Assembly: GCA_041694515.1 (NCBI GenBank)
Contig: JASMSZ010000149.1
Coordinates: forward strand, 1-11,201
Length of the DNA: 11,201 nt
Source of the DNA: Halanaerobium sp041694515
Lineage (GTDB): Bacteria > Bacillota > Halanaerobiia > Halanaerobiales > Halanaerobiaceae
Reading direction: 5' to 3'
This document shows, piece by piece, positions 1 through 7,314 of the stretch. The position numbers and the translations under genes were made by a program. Under the pieces are notes generated by a model. It was not told the DNA's origin and made no database searches. It worked only from the letters and a program-made list of their open reading frames with translations. Numbering within the stretch: position 1 is the stretch's first letter; the number at the start of each line of letters is the position of its first letter.

Positions 1-2
1 CT

Positions 3-53
3 GAACTTGAACAGACAACTATTAAAGATATTATTAATCCTGAAATTAATTAA
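3..53 (+). CDS. possible 3' end of an upstream gene (partial)
   Basis: An open frame entering from the left edge reads ELEQTTIKDIINPEIN and stops at TAA 51-53, only 14 bases before the next start codon at 68. The tight spacing and the absence of a terminator suggest it is the last part of a gene co-transcribed with the glutaredoxin-thioredoxin reductase fusion. Sixteen residues are too few to assign a family. The other two forward frames are less gene-like, but this remains a weak call. Confidence 0.35.
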   Translation, partial: ELEQTTIKDIINPEIN

Positions 54-67
54 AGAAAGGATTTGAT

Positions 68-1258
68 ATGATGAAAAACCCAGAGATTGAAATTTATACA
101 AAAGAATGGTGTCCTTACTGTAGACGTGCAAAGTCAATGCTGAAAAGTCTGGGGCTCGAATTTACTGATTATGACATAACTGATAATAAGGAACTCCAGC
201 AGGAAATGATAGAACGTAGTGGTAAAGAAACTATTCCACAAATATTTATCAATGGCCAAAAAATTGGTGGTTATGATAGTTTGATTGAGAAGGTAAGCAC
301 TGGTCAGCTGGATGAGATGATTGAATTTGAAAGGCCAAACTGCAGCGAAAAAGACTGGGATGTGGCAGTGATTGGAGCCGGACCGGCCGGTATGACTGCG
401 GCGGTTTATGCAGCTCGATAAGGTTTAAAGGTTCTTCTGGCAGCCAGAGATATCGGAGGTCAGGTTTTAGAAACTGATACCATCGATAACTATCTGCCTG
501 AATATGGAACTACCGGACCGGATCTGGTGCAGGACTTTTTAACTCACCTTCGGAATTATAATATTGCTACTCTCTTTGGAGAAGAAATACTGGATATCAA
601 ACACGAAGAAAAAGGACATACTCTAATTACCAAAAGTGAAAAAGAAATCGAAACTAAAGCTGTTATTATTGCAGCCGGAACCAAAAAAAGACATCTTGGA
701 GTCCCGGGAGAGCATCAGCTAAAAGATAAGGGAGTAAGTTACTGTGCTACCTGTGACGGCTTTTTGTATGAAAATCAGCCGGTTGCTGTTGTTGGCGGCG
801 GCAATTCTGGCCTGGAATCAGCTCTTGATATGGCCAAAATTGCAACTAAAGTCTATTTAATCATTAGAGGAGAGCAGCTATCTGGAGATAAAAGTCTGCA
901 GGATAAGGTAAATAACTCAGATAAAATAGAGATCTGCAAATCATATGAGACTACTAAAATAAGTGGTGATCACGAGGTGGAATCTGTTAAAATTAAAAAT
1001 ATAAATACAGGTAAAGAACTCGATCTTGCTGTCAAAGCAATTTTTATTGAAATTGGTTTAATACCAAATACAGGTTTTGTTTGTGATCGACTGCAGATAA
1101 ATCAGAAGAACGAGATTATTATTGACAAAAATAATCAGACAAGTATAGAAGGGATTTTTGCTGCCGGAGATGTAACAGATATCAAAGATAAACAGATTGT
1201 AATTTCAGCTGCAGAGGGAGCAAAAGCGGCTCTGAGAGCTAACGAGTATTTGAGTTAA
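68..1258 (+). pseudogene. glutaredoxin-thioredoxin reductase fusion with an in-frame TAA
   Basis: Two open segments, 68-421 and 422-1258, are in the same frame and are separated only by TAA at 419-421. Read together they form a protein of about 396 codons. Residues 1-85 are a glutaredoxin domain: the CPYC redox site is at 15-18, the TIP cis-proline motif at 55-57 and GGYD at 67-70. A thioredoxin-reductase-type flavoprotein follows: FAD motif GAGPAG at 103-108, redox site CATC at 226-229, NAD(P)H motif GGGNSG at 243-248 and FAAGD at 364-368. The expected role is NAD(P)H-dependent disulfide reduction passed to the fused glutaredoxin. The stop falls between YAAR and GLKVLL, a helix continuous in the family, and one base change (AAA, CAA or GAA to TAA) explains it. 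The 117-residue product still holds a whole glutaredoxin domain. A restart at GTG 527 would lack the first FAD motif, so a functional separate reductase is unlikely. The start is ATG 68 or 71, behind AAAGG at 56-60. A sequencing error is possible. Confidence 0.85.
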
Positions 1259-1459
1259 AATAAAAAATTCGTTTTAAAAGATTGTATTTATTTTTACTAA
1301 ATATTTTGATATTTAAAGTTCGGATTAAAGATAAATGATATAGATGTATTTAATTTAACTTACGAAAACAGTATATTTTACTAAGCTTAAGATGAAGTGA
1401 TATTTTCAAATTTTGGCAAGCGATAATTATCTTTGAGTAAAAAAGGAGGAAAAAGTAAA

Positions 1460-1996
1460 ATGAAAAGAAAATTAGGTTTAGCAGCAGTTATTGTTCTGGG
1501 ACTTTTTTTACTGGCAGCATGTGGTGGAGGTAATGGAGCAGATCAAAATCAGGAAGAAGCGGCTGATACGGTTACAACTGCTTCAATAGTAAGTGAAGAA
1601 GAGGAGTTCAGACAGGCTATTAGTGAGGATGGAACCTGGATAATCGCTACTTTAAATGATTTGACTTTTGAAGAGGAACTTGTTGTTGAGGGAACTTTCT
1701 ATAATGGTGGTGACTCGGAAAATGATGTTTATCGTAAAATAGCAGCTTATGCTCAGGATGATGAACGTAATGTAACTGATAGATATACAATTACAGCTCC
1801 TCAGATAACTATAAGTAGCCCTAATACAAGATTTCAGGGCGGTGTTTTTGAAGGAGATGTGATTGTAGAGGCTAATGGATTTACACTTTATGATGCAACC
1901 GTTGAAGGAAATATTTATTTTGCCAGTCAAGAATATCAGGAATCTGCAGAGATTACTGAAGATAGTGAAGTCACAGGTGAGATGGAAGTACGATAA
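1460..1996 (+). CDS. small lipoprotein with a beta-rich domain, unknown function
   Basis: This encodes a 178-residue exported lipoprotein. The N-terminus has a short basic stretch (MKRK), a hydrophobic segment at about 5-19 and the lipobox LAAC with the lipidated Cys21. A Gly/Asp/Glu-rich linker follows. From about residue 50 onward there are short alternating beta-type stretches, including runs like ITISSPNTRF, GGVFEGDVIVEANGF and TLYDATVEGNIYF. This resembles a right-handed beta-helix or bactofilin-like repeat, but that is inference. The ATG at 1460 is chosen over the in-frame TTG at 1433 because a near-perfect AAAGGAGGA at 1442-1450 lies 9 bases before it and the signal peptide starts cleanly there. 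It stands alone, with about 200 AT-rich bases upstream showing no clear promoter and a long hairpin downstream. The C-terminus is acidic and ends shortly after the last beta-like turn. I do not recognise a named family. Confidence 0.85.
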   Translation: MKRKLGLAAVIVLGLFLLAACGGGNGADQNQEEAADTVTTASIVSEEEEFRQAISEDGTWIIATLNDLTFEEELVVEGTFYNGGDSENDVYRKIAAYAQDDERNVTDRYTITAPQITISSPNTRFQGGVFEGDVIVEANGFTLYDATVEGNIYFASQEYQESAEITEDSEVTGEMEVR

Positions 1997-2028
1997 TAAG
2001 TTAAAAATTAATCCGATTTAAATGTCAC

Positions 2029-2079
2029 TACTCAAACTTCGCATTTGTAAAAAAATAATTGATATGCGGAGTTTGAGTA
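2029..2079. terminator. long 16-bp hairpin after the lipoprotein gene
   Basis: Arms TACTCAAACTTCGCAT (2029-2044) and ATGCGGAGTTTGAGTA (2064-2079) pair over 16 bp with a single G-U pair, around a 19-base A-rich loop. Only TTTAAAAA follows, with no long T-run, so termination on the + strand may be weak. It is probably a transcription end or an mRNA-stabilising stem for the lipoprotein gene. Confidence 0.55.
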
Positions 2080-2167
2080 TTTAAAAAGCAAATTGAATAT
2101 ATGGGTAATCTTCTTTGTCGCAAATCTATCCATAAAAAAAGTTTAGAAATACATTGTGAAAAATTAC

Positions 2168-2196
2168 TTGTTTTAATAAATCTGAAATGTTAAAAT
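2168..2196 (+). promoter_or_regulatory. sigma-A-type promoter for the nicotinate phosphoribosyltransferase gene
   Basis: TTGTTT at 2168-2173 and TAAAAT at 2191-2196 are separated by exactly 17 bp, followed by an AT-rich leader of about 50 bases. The same boxes, the same 17-bp spacing and much of the surrounding sequence (CTGAAATGTTAAAATTT) recur at 7643-7671 before the HD-domain gene. Confidence 0.6.
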
Positions 2197-2247
2197 TTTT
2201 ATAAATAACAATACATAAAATATAAAATAAGGTTGGTGTTTATTAGA

Positions 2248-3678
2248 ATGAGAGATTTAAGTCTTTTAACTGATTTTTATCAATTAACTATGGCTCAGGG
2301 TTACTGTCAGAAAGGTAAAACTGAAAAGGCAGTTTTTGATCTTTTTTATCGAGAAAATCCCTGTAATAATGGGTATGCTGTTTATGCCGGTTTAGAACAA
2401 TTTATTGAGTTTGTTCAGAATTTAGAGTTTAAGGAAGATGATATTGAATATTTAAGAAGTCAGGGATTTAATGAAGCTTTTTTAGATTATTTGAGAGATT
2501 TTGAATTTACAGGTGATATTTATTCGGTTCCTGAAGGTAGTGTTGTTTTTCCGAATGAACCACTGCTTAAAATAGAAGCCCCAATTTTACAGGCTCAATT
2601 ATTAGAAACCCCACTTTTGAATTTTATTAACCATCAGGCATTAATTGCCACTAAAGCAGCCAGAATTACTGAGGCAGCTCAGGGTAAAGATGTCTTAGAA
2701 TTTGGTCTGCGTCGGGCTCACGGTCCAGATGCTGGTATCTATGGTGCGCGAGCTGCAGTAATAGGGGGATGTGCCGGTACTTCCAATGTTTTAACCGGGA
2801 AGAAATTTGGAGTTAAAGTAAGTGGTACTCATGCTCACAGCTGGGTAATGAGTTTTGAAAGTGAATTAGAAGCTTTTCAGACCTATGCTGATAACTTTCC
2901 CAATAGTGCTATACTCTTAGTAGATACTTATGATACTTTAAAATCAGGTATTCCTAATGCTATTAAAGTTTTTAAGGGAATGAAAGATAAAGGAATCGAG
3001 TCAGATCTTTTTGGAATTAGACTTGACAGCGGAGATTTAGCCTATCTTTCTAAAGAAGCCAGAAAGCTGCTTGATCAGGCAGGCTTGGAAGATGCTGTTA
3101 TAGTTGCTTCGAATAATCTTGATGAAGATATTATTACCTCTCTAAATTTACAGGGGGCGCAGATTGATCTCTATGGTGTAGGTACTAAACTTATTACCTC
3201 CTATAATTGTCCGGCTTTTGGTGCAGTATATAAGATGAGTGAATATAACGGACTACCTAAAATAAAGCTTTCTGATAATATTAAAAAGATGACTAATCCC
3301 GGTAATAAAAAATTAATAAGAATTTATGATAAAGATTCTGGAGAAATTAGAGCTGATTTAATTAGTCTGCACCAGGAAGAGATTAGTGAAAATCAGGACT
3401 TAACTCTTTTTGACGCCAGAGATACCTGGAAAACCACCACTCTAAAAAAAGGTGATTATCGACTTAGAGAAATGATGAAGCCAATTTTTAAAAATGGAAA
3501 ACTGGTCTATGATTCACCATCAGTAGCGGAAATTAAAGAGTATGTAGATCAAGAAAAAGAGAGTCTGGGAGAAGAATATCAGAGATTAACAAATCCGCAT
3601 ATTATGAAGGTAGATTTATCAGATAAATTATTTGATTTAAAATCAAAACTTATTGAGGATAATAAAATTGATAATTAG
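2248..3678 (+). CDS. pncB: nicotinate phosphoribosyltransferase
   Basis: This enzyme of 476 residues, the usual length for the bacterial family, converts nicotinate, PRPP and ATP to nicotinate mononucleotide in the cytoplasm, the entry step of NAD salvage. Family motifs are clear: LLTDFYQLTMAQGY near the N-terminus, EFGLRRAHGPDAG at about 151-163, GTHAHSWVM at 193-201 (containing the phospho-accepting His region), GIRLDSGDL at about 256 and GVGTKL at about 310. The ATG at 2248 is preferred over the in-frame TTG 2233 and GTG 2236, because AAGGTTGGTG at 2229-2238 then serves as the ribosome binding site 9 bases upstream. A good promoter lies at 2168-2196. The broken ADP-ribosylglycohydrolase gene begins 36 bases after the stop, so the two were probably an operon linking nicotinate salvage with ADP-ribose turnover. 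Confidence 0.95.
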   Translation: MRDLSLLTDFYQLTMAQGYCQKGKTEKAVFDLFYRENPCNNGYAVYAGLEQFIEFVQNLEFKEDDIEYLRSQGFNEAFLDYLRDFEFTGDIYSVPEGSVVFPNEPLLKIEAPILQAQLLETPLLNFINHQALIATKAARITEAAQGKDVLEFGLRRAHGPDAGIYGARAAVIGGCAGTSNVLTGKKFGVKVSGTHAHSWVMSFESELEAFQTYADNFPNSAILLVDTYDTLKSGIPNAIKVFKGMKDKGIESDLFGIRLDSGDLAYLSKEARKLLDQAGLEDAVIVASNNLDEDIITSLNLQGAQIDLYGVGTKLITSYNCPAFGAVYKMSEYNGLPKIKLSDNIKKMTNPGNKKLIRIYDKDSGEIRADLISLHQEEISENQDLTLFDARDTWKTTTLKKGDYRLREMMKPIFKNGKLVYDSPSVAEIKEYVDQEKESLGEEYQRLTNPHIMKVDLSDKLFDLKSKLIEDNKIDN

Positions 3679-3714
3679 ATTTCACCTGGTAAATATAACA
3701 TGAGGGGGTAAATC

Positions 3715-4480
3715 ATGAAGCTTAATAAAAAAGAAAGAGCAAAAGGTGCTTTGATGGGTGCGTTTATCGGAGAGGCTCTAGGTGTTGGACCCCACTGGTA
3801 TTATGATTTAGAAAAAATGCGTGAGGAATATTGCTCAGGCTATTTTCTATGCTGATGATCTTGAGTCATTAAGTTTAAATATTACGGCAAATACTGCTCT
3901 GATTCAATCTGATAATTTAATTGGTTCTTTAACAGTTGCCTACAGTTCAGTTCTTGCACTTTTAGTTCAGGGTGAGAGCCTTGATCCAGAAATTTCTAAC
4001 AGGTTAATGCAGGCTGTTGACCAGGGTAAATTGCCTTTTCATAAAATAACTTCTGATGATTTAAATCCACCTTCCAAAAATAATGTGGTTAAAGAGTCAG
4101 ATCTTTATGGTGAGGGAATGTTTGCCTCTCCAGATGCTTTGCTTTCTCCGTCTTACATGGCTCGAGCTGCTCAGGATGAAGAGATAGTAATTGAACCAGC
4201 CTGGAAAGCCTCTATAGTTTATGGTATGCCCTGTGCTATTTATCATATGCTGCCGGCTGTTTATTATTTATCTGCAAGATTTAAGGATGATTTTGAAGCT
4301 GGAGTCCTGCACGCTTTAAATGGTGGAGGTCAGAATCAGGTAAGAACTATGCTGACAGGTGCTTTGATTGGAGCTCAGGTTGGATTTTCTAAAATCCCTG
4401 GAAGATTTATAGAGGGACTGCAGCAAAAAGACAAACTGCTTGCTTTAAGTGATCAACTGGCAGAAAAGTATAGCAGATAA
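3715..4480 (+). pseudogene. ADP-ribosylglycohydrolase-family gene, internally deleted and frameshifted
   Basis: The first 39 codons from ATG 3715 (ribosome binding site GAGGGGGT at 3702-3709) read as the start of an ADP-ribosylglycohydrolase: ERAKGALMGAFIGEALG followed by GPHWYYDLEKMREEY. This frame ends at TGA 3853-3855. The rest of the family continues in the next frame from about 3824 to 4480: RNIAQAIFYADD, LLVQGESLDPEIS, FASPDALLSPSYMARAA, IVYGMPCAIYH and a closing HALNGGGQNQVRTMLTGALIGAQ. Intact members are roughly 350-380 residues by memory; here the middle section of about 110-130 residues, which should carry acidic catalytic residues, is missing. MREEY and RNIAQ share AGGAATAT (3824-3831), so the deletion most likely occurred between short direct repeats. 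A start at GTG 3821 would give a 219-residue C-terminal piece with no evident ribosome binding site. The gene follows pncB closely. Confidence 0.85.
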
Positions 4481-4624
4481 AATTATTAATTATTATACGA
4501 TTTTATAATTTCATCACTGGTAATAATAGTTTCCTTTACGGTCCAGCTATTTATCGGTCAGCTTTAAGTATTTAATTTTAGCAGAGTATATGTTAAGATT
4601 AAGCTAAAGGAAGTGATAATTAAT

Positions 4625-5611
4625 ATGGAAAATATGAAATTTAAAGCACTCGAAGTCAGCGAAATTGAAGGTGAATTCAAAAGAAAAATTATAGAAAAAG
4701 AAATTAGTGATTTACCCGAAGGTGATCTGATAATCAATGTTAAATATTCTTCTTTAAATTATAAGGATGCTCTTTCTGCAAATGGGAATAAAGGGGTTAC
4801 CAGAGAATATCCCCATACTCCAGGTATTGATGCAGCGGGCATAGTTGTGGAAGATCAGAGTGGAACTTATAGCAGAGGTGATGAGGTTATAGTCACCGGT
4901 TATGATTTAGGAATGAATACTGATGGTGGATTAGAAGAATATATTCGAATACCTGCAGAATGGCCAGTGAAATTACCGGAGAATTTATCGTTAAGAGAAA
5001 GTATGATTTATGGTACAGCTGGTTTTACAGCTGCTCTTTCGGTTTATAAACTCAGAGAGGCAGATATTGATAAAGGTAATATTTTAGTTACCGGTGCTTC
5101 GGGAGGAGTTGGCAGCTTTGCCTCTGCTATTTTATCGAAAATAGGTTATGAAGTTACTGCAGCTACCGGTAAAACTGAAGCAGAAGCTTATTTTAATAAT
5201 TTAGGAGTAAAAAATATAATAGATCGCAAAGAGCTTGATGATGATTCTGGAAGAATGCTCTTAAAAGAAAAATGGGATGGAGTTATTGATACTGTAGGTG
5301 GAAATATGCTGTCTACTGCTATTAAATCAACCAGCTATGATGGAGCTGTAACCTGCTGTGGGAATGTAGCCTCTGCAAAATTAGATCTGAATGTTTATCC
5401 CTTTATCTTAAGAGGAGTCAGCCTTATCGGTATAGATTCTGTTCAGTGTAAGAGAAATTTGAGGGAAGAAGTCTGGCAAAAAATAGCTTCTGACTGGAAG
5501 CTTGATCAAATTGATAAATTTTCAAAAGAAATTGCTTTAGAAGCCTTAGATAAGCAGATTGAAAAAATGCTGGCTGGAAATTCTAAAGGAAGAATTCTTG
5601 TTAAACTTTAA
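4625..5611 (+). CDS. YhdH/YhfP-family quinone oxidoreductase-like protein (acryloyl-CoA reductase AcuI type)
   Basis: This 328-residue zinc-independent medium-chain reductase belongs to the YhdH/AcuI group; characterised members reduce acryloyl-CoA with NADPH in the cytoplasm, and others are annotated as quinone oxidoreductases. The N-terminal GroES-like domain contains SSLNYKD (about 42-48), HTPGIDAAG and GDEVIVTGYDLG. The Rossmann nucleotide site is GASGGVGS at about 157-164, preceded by YGTAGFTAA. The C-terminal ILRGVSLIGIDS segment is also typical. The start is ATG 4625, since AAGGAAGTG at 4607-4615 is a good ribosome binding site 9 bases upstream; GTG 4613 overlaps that site and is rejected. 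It appears monocistronic, with a strong terminator just after the stop. Two direct repeats, CGGTCCAGCT (4539-4548) and CGGTCAGCT (4555-4563), lie upstream with a 16-bp period and could be regulator half-sites. The exact substrate cannot be told from sequence. Confidence 0.9.
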   Translation: MENMKFKALEVSEIEGEFKRKIIEKEISDLPEGDLIINVKYSSLNYKDALSANGNKGVTREYPHTPGIDAAGIVVEDQSGTYSRGDEVIVTGYDLGMNTDGGLEEYIRIPAEWPVKLPENLSLRESMIYGTAGFTAALSVYKLREADIDKGNILVTGASGGVGSFASAILSKIGYEVTAATGKTEAEAYFNNLGVKNIIDRKELDDDSGRMLLKEKWDGVIDTVGGNMLSTAIKSTSYDGAVTCCGNVASAKLDLNVYPFILRGVSLIGIDSVQCKRNLREEVWQKIASDWKLDQIDKFSKEIALEALDKQIEKMLAGNSKGRILVKL

Positions 5612-5640
5612 ATTAAGATAAACTCAATAATTAATTTCTA

Positions 5641-5673
5641 AAGAGCGGCTGCATCTGCAGCTGCTCTTTTTTT
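5641..5673 (+). terminator. intrinsic terminator after the YhdH-type reductase gene
   Basis: A 12-bp GC-rich stem, AAGAGCGGCTGC (5641-5652) with GCAGCTGCTCTT (5657-5668), has one G-U pair and a 4-base ATCT loop and runs directly into a T-run ending at 5673. It separates the reductase gene from the DUF305 operon. Confidence 0.92.
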
Positions 5674-5757
5674 GAAAGAATATTTATTTTTTTAAAAATT
5701 CATATTCTCTTCATATTTATATTCTATAATAAACTTAGATTAAAGGTGAAGGGATAT

Positions 5758-5781
5758 TAATTGTTTAATATCTAACAATTA
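5758..5781. promoter_or_regulatory. 8-bp inverted repeat just upstream of the DUF305 promoter
   Basis: Arms TAATTGTT (5758-5765) and AACAATTA (5774-5781) are perfectly complementary around an 8-base spacer and end 11 bp before the -35 box. The position suits an activator or second regulator site. It is AT-rich, so it could be chance. Confidence 0.3.
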
Positions 5782-5792
5782 CGATATTATTA

Positions 5793-5821
5793 TTGACAGG
5801 AACAATCCTGAGTGTTATACT
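5793..5821 (+). promoter_or_regulatory. consensus sigma-A promoter of the DUF305 operon
   Basis: The -35 box TTGACA (5793-5798) is a perfect match and the -10 box TATACT (5816-5821) nearly so, at the optimal 17-bp spacing. It is the strongest promoter in the window. Transcription should begin near 5828, inside or just before the putative operator at 5831-5847. Confidence 0.85.
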
Positions 5822-5830
5822 ATGCTTAAG

Positions 5831-5847
5831 ATACCTAACAGGGGTAT
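5831..5847. promoter_or_regulatory. CsoR/copper-type operator candidate
   Basis: The sequence ATACCTAACAGGGGTAT is an imperfect inverted repeat of the ATACC...GGGGTAT type recognised by CsoR-family copper-sensing repressors in Gram-positive bacteria. It lies at about +3 to +20 of a strong promoter, where a repressor would block transcription. The downstream genes, including a Met/His-rich DUF305 protein, fit metal control. No csoR gene lies in the window, so the regulator is inferred from site and context only. Confidence 0.5.
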
Positions 5848-5887
5848 ATGTAGGGGATGAATTTAAGTTTCAAAGGAGGCCAAACTA

Positions 5888-6433
5888 ATGAAAAAATATT
5901 TAATTACTACTTTAATTATCTTAGCAATTATTGCTGCAGGAGCCAATTTAACTTTTGCTCAACCTGGTCCAGGAATGATGGGTCCAGGAATGATGGAATC
6001 AGTTGACAGTGAATATGAATTTTTAGTTAAAATGATACCGCACCATGAGGAAGCAGTTTCTAATGCAGAAATTTTAAGAGAAAATACCAATAGAGATAGA
6101 ATGAGAAAATTTGCTGAAGATATTATAGAAGTCCAGACTCAGGAAATTGAAGAGATGAAAAAATATCTGGCTGAGTGGTATCCAGATAGAAGCAATAATT
6201 ATCAGTATCAGCCAATGATGGGGAATTACGAAGGTTTAGCTGGAGAAGAACTGGATTTTGCTTTTTTAGAAGATATGATTTTTCATCATATGGGGGCAGT
6301 AATGATGTCACAGCAGTTAATAATGCGTAATTTAGATGAACATCGAGAAGTATATCTGCTTGCCAGAAGCATCAGAGACAGTCAGCGCGAAGAAATCTTT
6401 ATGATGAGAGACTGGTTAAATAATTGGTATTAG
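5888..6433 (+). CDS. exported DUF305 protein, Met/His-rich, probable metal-stress role
   Basis: This 181-residue secreted protein has a signal peptide (MKKY, a hydrophobic stretch to about 19, likely cleavage after TFA24). The mature N-terminus carries a tandem GPGMM repeat at about 27-36. Two copies of the DUF305 signature follow: MIPHHEEAV at 49-57 and MIFHHMGAVMM at 130-140. Between them lies an amphipathic Glu/Lys-rich helix and the Met-containing QPMMGN. DUF305 proteins are ferritin-like helical proteins often found in copper-resistance loci; paired His and Met clusters suit copper binding outside the membrane, which is inference here. The ribosome binding site AAAGGAGG (5872-5879) is 8 bases before ATG 5888. 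It is the first gene of an operon with the SHOCT and DUF302 genes, behind a consensus promoter and a CsoR-like site. Confidence 0.9.
   Translation: MKKYLITTLIILAIIAAGANLTFAQPGPGMMGPGMMESVDSEYEFLVKMIPHHEEAVSNAEILRENTNRDRMRKFAEDIIEVQTQEIEEMKKYLAEWYPDRSNNYQYQPMMGNYEGLAGEELDFAFLEDMIFHHMGAVMMSQQLIMRNLDEHREVYLLARSIRDSQREEIFMMRDWLNNWY
5966..5995 (+). repeat. exact 15-bp tandem duplication encoding GPGMM twice
   Basis: GGTCCAGGAATGATG occurs twice back to back (5966-5980 and 5981-5995) within the DUF305 gene, adding a Met-rich pentapeptide in frame. A similar GPGMM is encoded at the start of the next gene (about 6478-6492). Confidence 0.9.
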
Positions 6434-6465
6434 TATATTAGACTTTTAAAATAGGGGGAATAATT

Positions 6466-6777
6466 ATGATGGGTTTTGGCCCTGGAATGATGGGTGGAGG
6501 ATTTTCGTTTATTTTCTGGATAATAATTATTGGAGTTGTTTATTACTTTTTTAAAGAATATAATAGGAATAATCATCACAGACATGATGATCGAAGACAG
6601 GATGATTACAGACCGGGCGGCCCGGGTTATAAAGATCAAAGCCGATTTGATGATGGTAAAATAATTGAACATCAACAGAATGAGAAAAGTGCTGAAGAAA
6701 TAGCAAAGCAGCGTTATGCAAAAGGTGAAATTTCAAAAGAAGAATTAAGAGAAATTCTGGATAATTTAAACAATTAG
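6466..6777 (+). CDS. membrane-anchored SHOCT-domain protein
   Basis: This is a 103-residue protein with three parts. The N-terminus, MMGFGPGMMGGG, is Met/Gly-rich and shares the GPGMM motif with the preceding DUF305 protein. A single membrane segment, about residues 13-29 (FSFIFWIIIIGVVYYFF), comes next. A charged His/Asp/Arg-rich linker then leads to a C-terminal SHOCT domain (about 76-100, with RYAKGEISKEELREIL). SHOCT is a short helical oligomerisation module common at the C-termini of small membrane proteins. ATG 6466 follows AGGGGG (6453-6457) by 8 bases; ATG 6469 is an alternative. It lies 32 bases after the DUF305 stop, so it is co-transcribed. Such proteins commonly neighbour copper and heavy-metal genes, but its biochemical role is unknown. 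Confidence 0.88.
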   Translation: MMGFGPGMMGGGFSFIFWIIIIGVVYYFFKEYNRNNHHRHDDRRQDDYRPGGPGYKDQSRFDDGKIIEHQQNEKSAEEIAKQRYAKGEISKEELREILDNLNN

Positions 6778-6819
6778 CTCTAAGGAAAATGATATTACAA
6801 AATTTAAAGGGGGAAAATT

Positions 6820-7209
6820 ATGAGTGAATATGGAATTAAAAAAACAGTTAAACTTTCTTATCAGGAAACAATTAAAAAGGCAAAAGAAGAACTAAAAAAG
6901 GAAGGATTTGGGGTTCTAACTGAACTGGATATGAAAAAAATATTTAAAGAAAAGCTGGATAAAGAGATGAATAATTATATTATACTTGAGGCCTGTAATC
7001 CTGACTTTGCCTTTGAAGGAATAGCAGAAGAACCTGAGCTCGGTCTTTTACTTCCCTGTAATGTGATAGTTTATGAAACTGAGGCTCAGGAAGTTAAAGT
7101 AGCAGCAGTTGATCCTGAAAAAGCACTTGGAATGTCAAAAAACAAAAAAGTTAATGAGATAGCTAAAGAAATAAAGTCAAGATTGAACCGGATTATAGAG
7201 AATGTATAA
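6820..7209 (+). CDS. DUF302-family protein
   Basis: This soluble 129-residue protein has no signal peptide or membrane segment. The family pattern is clear: an N-terminal helix with YQETIKKAKEELKKEGFGVLTELDM, then the YIILEACNPDFAFEGI segment (about 48-63), LGLLLPCNVIVYE with a conserved Cys (about 74-86), and VAAVDPEKALGM near 93-104, followed by a helical tail. DUF302 proteins are small alpha/beta domains of unknown biochemical function that often accompany metal-stress or redox genes. ATG 6820 follows AAAGGGGG at 6807-6813. It begins 42 bases after the SHOCT gene and is the last gene of the operon; only an AT-rich weak hairpin follows before the riboswitch promoter. Confidence 0.9.
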   Translation: MSEYGIKKTVKLSYQETIKKAKEELKKEGFGVLTELDMKKIFKEKLDKEMNNYIILEACNPDFAFEGIAEEPELGLLLPCNVIVYETEAQEVKVAAVDPEKALGMSKNKKVNEIAKEIKSRLNRIIENV

Positions 7210-7242
7210 ATATTATAAATTCTATAATTATGCTTTAAAAAT

Positions 7243-7272
7243 TTGACGAAAAAATAAGTGATATACTATATA
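7243..7272 (+). promoter_or_regulatory. promoter of the SAM riboswitch transcript
   Basis: TTGACG at 7243-7248 and TATATA at 7267-7272, spaced 18 bp, lie about 40 bases before the aptamer. The -10 position is ambiguous within the run TATACTATATAAC, but the -35 box is good. Confidence 0.55.
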
Positions 7273-7314
7273 ACTAAATAATAGTAAAAAAATAATTCAA
7301 TTAAAATTTAATAA

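Noticed and set aside
419..421. Reassigned stop codon or programmed readthrough in the thioredoxin reductase fusion
   Set aside because: TAA ends several intact genes in the window at sensible places, and no recoding element is visible after the codon. A nonsense mutation or sequence error is simpler.
1652..1930. Reverse-strand open frame over the lipoprotein gene
   Set aside because: It is low-complexity and Ile/Ser/Asn-rich, with no ribosome binding site, opposite a gene with a lipobox and a strong ribosome binding site.
3821..4480. A functional 219-residue protein from GTG 3821
   Set aside because: No ribosome binding site precedes GTG 3821, its first codons fall in the deletion scar, and a real start with a strong ribosome binding site lies at 3715 in the other frame.
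6430..6736. Reverse-strand open frames over the SHOCT gene
   Set aside because: They are mirror frames of a well-supported + strand gene, without ribosome binding sites or recognisable domains.
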